Of a DNA stretch of 11,107 bases, positions 7,132 through 11,107 are shown piece after piece. The position numbers and the translations under genes are program-made. Numbering within the stretch: the stretch's first letter is position 1; every line of letters begins with the position of its first letter. The stretch is taken from the NCBI GenBank assembly GCA_002887195.1, contig PJAB01001985.1:1-11107 (forward strand), in the 5' to 3' direction. The notes below the pieces were generated by a model. That model searched no databases. It worked only from the letters and a program-made list of their open reading frames with translations, and had not been told where the DNA came from. The stretch is from Chrysochromulina parva (lineage: Eukaryota; Haptophyta; Prymnesiales; Chrysochromulinaceae).

Positions 7132-7464
7132 GAGCGGGGAGCCAAAGAGCCCGTCCGAGCACTGAATCACGTGCACGGAAGCACGGAACAGCACGGAAGC
7201 AGACACAGCGGAGTGTGGAGCCTACACTCGTGACCTCACGTCAAGCATCAAGGCAACGCCATCGGGAGATCGTTTTCATCCTGCTCGAGGCGGGCGCGGA
7301 CAGGACTGCGCGCGACAAGCAGGGCGCACGCCGGCCGAGCTCGCACTCGAGTGTGCGACCAGCCCGAGATCTACGAGATCGTCATCTACGGCCCGCGCCT
7401 CGATGTTGGCAAGAAGGCGACATGTTTTGCGGGGGCGATCTCTCATACTACGTGTGCGGTATGC

Positions 7465-7520
7465 GGGTGCGATCTCTCATGATGAGGGTGCGATCTCTCA
7501 TGATGAGGGTGCGATCTCTC
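7465..7520 (+). repeat. 21-bp tandem repeat with splice-like ends
   Basis: Units start at 7465, 7486 and 7507 with an exact 21-bp period (GGGTGCGATCTCTCATGATG plus A), the third being partial, and a diverged upstream relative, GGGGCGATCTCTCAT, near 7433. Each unit carries a GGTGCG donor-like start and a CTCATGATGAG stretch, and the last unit runs into TCTCTCAG, a good acceptor. In frame 1 the units contain TGA stops, so they interrupt the ankyrin frame unless spliced. Confidence 0.9.
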
Positions 7521-7594
7521 AGCTCCGCATGCGGACATGCGGAACGAGCCGCGCGAGCTCGAGTCCATGCTTCGCGCGTACGCCATCTCGATCA

Positions 7595-7662
7595 ACCGTC
7601 GTGTGACGTCGACGGCGACCGCTTCCCGCTACCGTCGTGACGTCGACGGTGACCGCTTCCCG
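7595..7662 (+). repeat. Near-perfect 32-34 bp tandem duplication inside the ankyrin frame
   Basis: Copy 1 (7595-7628) and copy 2 (7631-7662) share ACCGTCGT, then GACGTCGACGG(C/T)GACC and GCTTCCCG; copy 1 has two extra bases (GT). The offset is 36, so the main frame is kept, but copy 1 is read in another phase as RVTSTATASRY while copy 2 gives the ankyrin DVDGDRFP. Confidence 0.9.
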
Positions 7663-7758
7663 ATTCACTGGGCCGCGGCGCGCGGCGCGATCCCGTGCGC
7701 CCACATGCTCATTGACGCTTGCGCCAGCATCAGCGCGCTCGACGCCAACGGCGAGACC

Positions 7759-7847
7759 GCGGCTGATCTCGCTGAGCTCGCGGCTGATCTCGCGGCTGAT
7801 CTCGCGGTTGTCTCCCGATCTCGACCGCGGCTGATCTCGCGGCGCGG
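7759..7847 (+). repeat. GCGGCTGATCTC 12-bp repeat expansion
   Basis: GCGGCTGATCTC occurs at 7759, 7780, 7792 and 7827, with a related GCTGAGCTC at 7771. In frame it lengthens the ankyrin helix AADLAELAADLAADLA. The copy at 7827 lies in another frame, beyond a 20-odd-base non-repeat insert. Confidence 0.9.
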
Positions 7848-8079
7848 CTGAAGCAGCGCACGATGCACGAGCTGCTCATACAGGCGGCTATAGATGCAGG
7901 CGATATTGCCGAGCTGGAACAGGCGCTGCGGCTAGAGGCACCGTCGATACAAAAGGCGGCATGTCAATCCCCGCCACCCAAGGCTGCAACCCACAAGGCC
8001 AAGCCATACAGTCCGGTCAGAGTCTGACCCAAGCCTTTTCGTGTTGGGATGATTTCATTCGAAACATGTGAGAGCCGGC

Positions 8080-8091
8080 AGAGAGAGAGAG
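8080..8091. repeat. Short (AG)6 microsatellite
   Basis: Six AG dinucleotides lie in the 217-base stretch (8028-8244) between the ankyrin relic and the next gene. Nothing else recognisable is seen there, although it must hold that gene's promoter. Confidence 0.7.
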
Positions 8092-8389
8092 CCACGAGTG
8101 AAGGTCGTTATACATGCAGGGTACAAGATTCTATGTCAAATGCCCTTGACTTTTTGACGCATGCATAGCAGGCGACACGATCACCTTGTTTTTTGTGGAT
8201 TGCATTGGAATCCTTGAGCCTGCTCTCGCGCGGCCCGCGCCTCAATGCCCATCGATCCCTCGCGCACACGCACGCCTCTCGTAAGTGCTAGTTGGGGTTG
8301 TGTGTATGGCCTCGAGCTGGTCGAATCGTGCGCCTTGGTCAAGGCTGTGGCCTCCACGATTGAGGCTGAATATCAGGGTAATCTGCGGC

Positions 8390-9910
8390 ATGCGCAGCAA
8401 CAGTGTGCTTCTCGCTATGTGCTGCCTACTGGCGCAGCAGGTCGCCCAGTGCCCTGCCTATGGCCTCCGCACACGACTCGGTGCGTTGCGGGCGAGCCGT
8501 GTCAACTCCCGCCAGCACCACCAATCGTGCCACCGCCACCTCCTACGCCTCCACCGTCACCATCTCTACCTCCATTACTGCCACCGCGATCACCACCTCC
8601 GTTACTGCCACCGCCATTGCTGCCACCGTCGCCTCTTCTGCCGCCACGAACGCCGCCTCTCTTGCCACCACAACCGCCACCACCACAGCCGCCGCCTCTT
8701 CTGCCACCACAACCGCCACCACCTCCTCCGCCGCCACCTCCACCTCCGCCTCCGCCGGCACCGGGGCCGGCACCCGCTATGTGGAGCATCGAGCAAGGCA
8801 GCCCGAGCCCTCAGACTGAGACCGTCGAGCAAGACAGTCTGGACCCGGCGACCATGCTCTCGGGTCCCCAGAAGCGCGGCGCAGAGGCGACTGCCGGTAG
8901 CTGGGCCTTGGCAGCGCTGCGCCAACAGGCCCTAAACCTCCACATGACCCCGCTGCTCTTGGGCCTCACTGCAGCACTCGGGCTGTTGTGCGTCGCGTTA
9001 GGTTGCCTCCTGCTCCTCCTGCGGCTCGTGTGTGCAGCCGACCGGCGGAGGGGCCGAGCCGGTCGAGCCATCCTCCCATCCACGCTCCCAGCCCCTTGGA
9101 CTCGCTCGAGTGCGAAGTCGCGAGGCGGGCGGCGCGCCAGGAAGGATCTCGTGGAAGGATCTCGTGGAAGGAGCTCGCCAGGATCTCGCCAGGATCTCGC
9201 CAGGAAGGATCTCGTGCATGCGCCCAATGAGGAGAAGGTCCGGATGGTCGGAGGAGGACACGCCGGCCGTCGCGATCCGCATGATGACGCGGTCGACGAC
9301 GAGGATGCCCCGGTGCGACTCCCCGTACCGGGGCACTTACCTCCAGCCAGCGACCTGGCAGCAGCGCATCCCGCGTGCCTTCTCATCGCGCTTGAGCGCT
9401 TGCCCCACTACCAGGGCGCCTCTCCTGCATGCATATGCTCACCACGGCGCCCCCAAACTCTTCTAAAACTCTTCACAGGTACGCTCGAGCGCTTGCCCCA
9501 GCACTACCAGGGCGCCTTCCTCCTTGGCAGCTCCGGACGCGAGCTGGGACGGGCCGAGGCATTCGGACGTGAGGGCTGCCGCTGCTGCGGCATCGTGGGT
9601 GGAGGTGAGCACCGGTGGTAGCCAATACTGGTGGAACCGAGTGACCGATGAGACTCGTTGGGAGCGGCCCCATATCGACGGGGGGAGGGGCTGTACCTCC
9701 AGCGCAGCCCAGGGCTTCGTGACCAGCGGCCAGCCGGTTCGGGCCGCGCAGAGCAGCAATACTTTGAGCTGTCAAGAGCGGTTGGCGGCCGCACTCTCAA
9801 TGACGGTGGCGGAGTCTCAGGACTCTCAAGGAGAAGAGCGCTTAGCGGCCGCATTCTCAATGGCGGGCTTTCCAGCAGTGGTCGAATCTCGACTGTTGGT
9901 GGACTTTTGA
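8390..9910 (+). CDS. Type I membrane protein: signal peptide, polyproline ectodomain, TM helix, cytoplasmic WW domain
   Basis: Three exons (8390-8480, 8516-9478, 9531-9910) join in frame to 477 residues. The first begins MRSNSVLLAMCCLLAQQVAQ, a good signal peptide in a different frame from the long ORF that covers the proline stretch (that ORF starts with an ATG at 8245 and stops at 9621). Next come a PPPLLPP-type polyproline ectodomain (nt 8518-8774), a Ser/Gln linker, a hydrophobic helix (nt 8947-9030), a basic stop-transfer, repeats rich in Arg/Ser/Asp/Leu, and a WW domain (nt 9593-9670). The WW domain has Trp at 9596 and 9659, 21 residues apart, with YWWN and TRWERP; such domains bind proline-rich ligands. 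The tail has two ERLAAAxSM repeats. The membrane topology puts the WW domain inside and the proline stalk outside, suggesting a receptor or linker. Both introns are inferred. A consensus-like GTAAGT at 8281 suggests a further 5' UTR intron. Confidence 0.65.
8481..8515 (+). other. Candidate 35-nt intron after the signal-peptide exon
   Basis: Donor CTCG|GTGCGT at 8481 and acceptor CCCGCCAG|CACC at 8515. Excision changes frame 2 to frame 1 and links the signal peptide to the polyproline segment. It is very short, and the alternative is translation from the ATG at 8245 without a signal peptide. Confidence 0.45.
9131..9220 (+). repeat. GGATCTCG-based short tandem repeats
   Basis: GAAGGATCTCGTG-type units (9141, 9154, 9204) and CAGGATCTCGC-type units (about 9179, 9190) alternate in the cytoplasmic, juxtamembrane part of the WW-protein gene. 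They encode variable KDLVEGSRG/SRQDLARK segments that are probably disordered. Confidence 0.85.
9389..9517 (+). repeat. 33/36-bp duplication, second copy inside a candidate intron
   Basis: CGCTTGAGCGCTTGCCCCAC and the following 13 bases (9389-9421) recur at 9482-9517 with one C/T change and a CAG insertion. Copy 1 is coding (LERLPHYQGA); copy 2 lies wholly within the 52-nt candidate intron. Confidence 0.9.
9479..9530 (+). other. Candidate 52-nt intron before the WW-domain exon
   Basis: Donor TTCACAG|GTACGC at 9479 and acceptor CTCCTTGGCAG at 9530. Removal moves frame 1 into frame 2 so that LLKLFT runs into APDASWDGPRHSD and the WW domain. Without it the frame ends at 9621, and the WW domain would need a separate ATG at 9524. 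Confidence 0.65.
9774..9862 (+). repeat. Tandem ERLAAA repeat (29 bp, offset 60)
   Basis: AAGAGCGGTTGGCGGCCGCA plus nine bases (9774-9802) recurs at 9834-9862 with a few substitutions. The offset is exactly 20 codons, so both copies are read as ERLAAA(L/F)SM in the tail after the WW domain, each followed by a VAES or VVES sequence. Confidence 0.9.
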
Positions 9911-10324
9911 GAGACGCATCTGCCATGATCTCACTGTGGGTGTGCGTCTTCGAAGCGCGAAACGCCATGCTACTGTTGACTGTTGCCGGAAGTCGCTGTG
10001 GGGGTCGGGGGTCGTGTGGGTCGACACATCAAGGCCGGCCGGGTACATGGGGCCCGCGCCGCCGCCGCGCCGAGACGAGAGGTTCGGGTGTTGTCGGTGA
10101 TCTCGGACTCTCAGGGTCGGGTGCTTTCGAAGGGTGCTTATACTACATGCAAGAGTACCCGACCCATTACTACACGTATTCCGCACCATACATCCAAGAA
10201 CAAAACTCACTGAGGCTCGAATCCAACAACTGTATCCATAGATTGCTTCTGTTCTTCTCGAGTTCTCGTGACGCGACTGCGTCGCACTGGCCTGGAAGAG
10301 CGCTCGGGCGACCAACAGAAAACC
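9911..10324. other. Intergenic region between two convergent genes
   Basis: This spacer separates the stop of the plus-strand WW gene from the stop of the minus-strand gene, so it should hold both 3' UTRs. The open frame that crosses it is a shadow. A GGCTCGAATCC at 10212-10222 resembles a tRNA T-loop, but no cloverleaf fits. A repeated CTCGGACTCTCAGGGTCGGGT-like stretch lies near 10101-10122 in part. No polyadenylation signal can be named. Confidence 0.55.
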
Positions 10325-10951
10325 TCATGGCGCCATCAGGTCGCGCATAACGTCAGGGTAGTAGCCAAGCCCCATCTGTGCGCCCAACGCGACGCGAACA
10401 AGTACACATGAGGGCTGCTGGGCCGACAGCAAAGCATCCTGCATCACGGACGTGCTCAGTCATGTGCAAGGATGTGGGCATCGAACGCGCACCGGGCCGG
10501 ACTTGAAGACCATGCCTTCGCGAGACCCCGTGAACGCGTCAGCCGCCTCGAAGCCATCGCATTCCTTCTGTCGCAATTCCTCCATCAGCTTCTTTGTGTC
10601 AACGTATGTGCCAGCATACCAGCGCTTCTGGTCCTCCTCGGACAGCTGCTCACGCACGCGACGCTCGACCTCCCACTTTGTCGATGTGAACATGGCAATG
10701 GCCAACGTGCAGCTCACGACGGCGATGCCCATGATCATGCGCTCTGACCTCGAAAGCGCCACCGACCGCTCCTCGGAGTGGAGCCACTCTTCATCCCTCC
10801 CTGGTGACGATTTGCCGCCAGCGGCTGGTTTTGGAGGCTTGGACGAGAGTGTGCGCGTGAGCAAACCCGGCGGTCGGCGAGCGCCGCGTACGCATCGTGT
10901 GGCCGACGTCGTCGGCGCGATCGAGATCGCTCTTCGCGCGACCCTAAACAT
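10325..10951 (-). CDS. Small single-pass membrane protein with mitochondrial-type presequence (two exons)
   Basis: Exon 1 (10951-10493) and exon 2 (10438-10325) give 190 residues. The start MFRVARRAISIAP has the Arg/Ala/Ser-rich, acid-free amphipathic look of a mitochondrial presequence, and LLTRTLSS (30-37) fits an R-3 type processing site. After a polar linker there is one hydrophobic helix (about 72-90), then a charged helix (KWEVERRVREQLSEEDQKR, 92-110) and a further WYAGTYVDTKKLMEELR segment. Exon 2 adds DALLSAQQPSCVLVRVALGAQ and ends MRDLMAP. The frame also reaches an ATG at 11017, but that codon lies in the terminal TAACCCGGAC repeats, so 10951 is preferred. Unspliced, the frame stops at 10460. 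Location in an inner membrane is inferred. I do not recognise the family; a respiratory assembly or subunit-like role is possible but unsupported. Confidence 0.68.
10439..10492 (-). other. Candidate 54-nt intron in the minus-strand gene
   Basis: On the minus strand the donor is GGCCCG|GTGCGC (from 10492) and the acceptor is CCGTGATGCAG (to 10439). It is phase 0, contains a stop codon in frame, and its removal links exon 1 to 37 protein-like residues. The donor matches the GTGCG pattern of other candidate introns in the window. Confidence 0.6.
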
Positions 10952-11002
10952 TGACGACGAAGCGGGAGCGAAATTGCGGGGCTTTTCTTCGAGTGTAGTG
11001 CG

Positions 11003-11107
11003 TAACCCGGACTTCATTTACAAACAGGTGCATAACCCGGACGTCACTAACCCGGACTTGGCCGATGTCCGGGTTACGCACCTGTTTGTAAGTCCTTAAC
11101 CCGGACT
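11003..11107. repeat. TAACCCGGAC repeats with a 25-bp imperfect hairpin
   Basis: TAACCCGGAC occurs at 11003, 11033, 11048 and 11097, and in reverse complement at 11067-11076. The segment 11018-11042 pairs with 11067-11091 with one mismatch around a 24-nt loop that itself contains one repeat. The array runs off the window end. Confidence 0.9.

Larger units (their letters stand above)
6171..7250. other. Non-coding, repeat-rich region between the channel gene and the ankyrin relic
   Basis: No convincing gene is seen. An open frame from 6213 to 6920 has arginine/serine-rich shadow composition, no domain, and runs through repeats. The region holds the channel 3' UTR and many small tandem duplications: ACCTCCTGTGCA-type units near 6568-6600, GCCACACGG twice near 6620-6645, ACGTCAGGCT-type units near 6797-6818 and CAGAGGAGC twice near 6878-6897. 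The larger repeats are listed separately. Confidence 0.6.
7251..8027 (+). pseudogene. Frame-broken ankyrin-repeat protein gene or relic
   Basis: Ankyrin sequence is readable in successive frames. From 7257, frame 3 gives HREIVFILLEAGADRTARDK. From 7325, frame 2 gives RTPAELALE, the expected continuation. From 7354, frame 1 gives DQPEIYEIVIYGPRLD. These two small shifts lie where no GT-AG intron fits, so they look like real indels. From 7523, frame 1 gives NEPRELESMLRAYAISI, DGDRFPIHWAAARGA and ALDANGETAADLAE, a clear ankyrin repeat. From 7857, frame 3 gives RTMHELLIQAAIDAGDIAEL and a basic tail ending at a TGA (8025-8027). The later shifts could be introns: 7454-7522 (69 nt, GTGCGG to TCTCTCAG) and 7807-7856 (50 nt, GTTGTC to GAAGCAG) both restore frame. 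The protein would be a soluble ankyrin scaffold of unknown partner. Pseudogene is favoured because of the 7325 and 7354 shifts; sequencing error is the alternative. No N-terminus is identifiable. Confidence 0.6.

Noticed and set aside
10200..10240. GGCTCGAATCC, like a tRNA T-loop
   Set aside because: The flanking stem does not pair beyond two bases, and no D-arm or acceptor stem is present upstream.
10452..11099. 215-residue plus-strand frame opposite the mitochondrial-type gene
   Set aside because: The minus strand has a presequence, TM helix, charged helix and a frame-restoring intron, while the plus frame has no recognisable feature and runs into the terminal repeats.
11003..11107. Telomeric repeat array
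   Set aside because: Copies are irregularly spaced and in both orientations, unlike a telomere, and the unit is not a known telomere repeat.

Overview
The window looks like nuclear DNA from a eukaryotic alga, most likely a haptophyte such as a prymnesiophyte, or a related marine protist. Evidence: GC-rich coding sequence; proline-rich wall-type stalks; the six-cysteine DGECDDGG module common in algal surface proteins; an algal-type Hint domain; a TRPV-like channel; a WW domain; a protein with a mitochondrial presequence; and several candidate short (35-72 nt) spliceosomal introns, often with GTGCG donors and CAG acceptors. No prokaryotic operon signal, rRNA, tRNA, CRISPR array or transposase gene was seen. 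Lineage is inferred from protein style, not from a search.

Layout. 2-1393 (+) is the 3' part of a surface-protein gene: proline-rich stalk, three Cys modules, a SEA-like domain and a transmembrane helix. Its stop codon overlaps the ATG of a Hedgehog-type Hint ORF (1393-1980, +), and a 59-nt intron at 1362-1420 would fuse the two into one surface-Hint protein. 1981-2852 is AT-richer and non-coding, with an ACTTGAC-type inverted repeat just upstream of the next gene. 2853-6170 (+) is a TRPV-like cation channel with an N-terminal coiled coil, ankyrin repeats, six membrane segments, a pore loop and a TRP helix. It contains a 72-nt in-frame candidate intron whose ends are a 22-bp direct duplication.

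6171-7250 is non-coding and full of short duplications, a 20-bp perfect inverted repeat and a 49-bp minisatellite. 7251-8027 (+) holds a frame-broken ankyrin-repeat gene with internal tandem repeats. 8390-9910 (+) is, after two candidate introns, a type I membrane protein: signal peptide, polyproline ectodomain, transmembrane helix and cytoplasmic WW domain. 10325-10951 (-) is a two-exon gene for a small, probably mitochondrial, single-pass membrane protein. The window ends in a hairpin built from TAACCCGGAC repeats.

Functional reading: three of the genes make membrane proteins that would act at the cell surface or in membranes (surface/Hint protein, TRPV-like channel, Pro-rich/WW receptor-like protein), but nothing in the sequence shows that they act together. 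The strongest theme is structural: local 20-50 bp duplications recur across the window, and several of them sit exactly on candidate introns.
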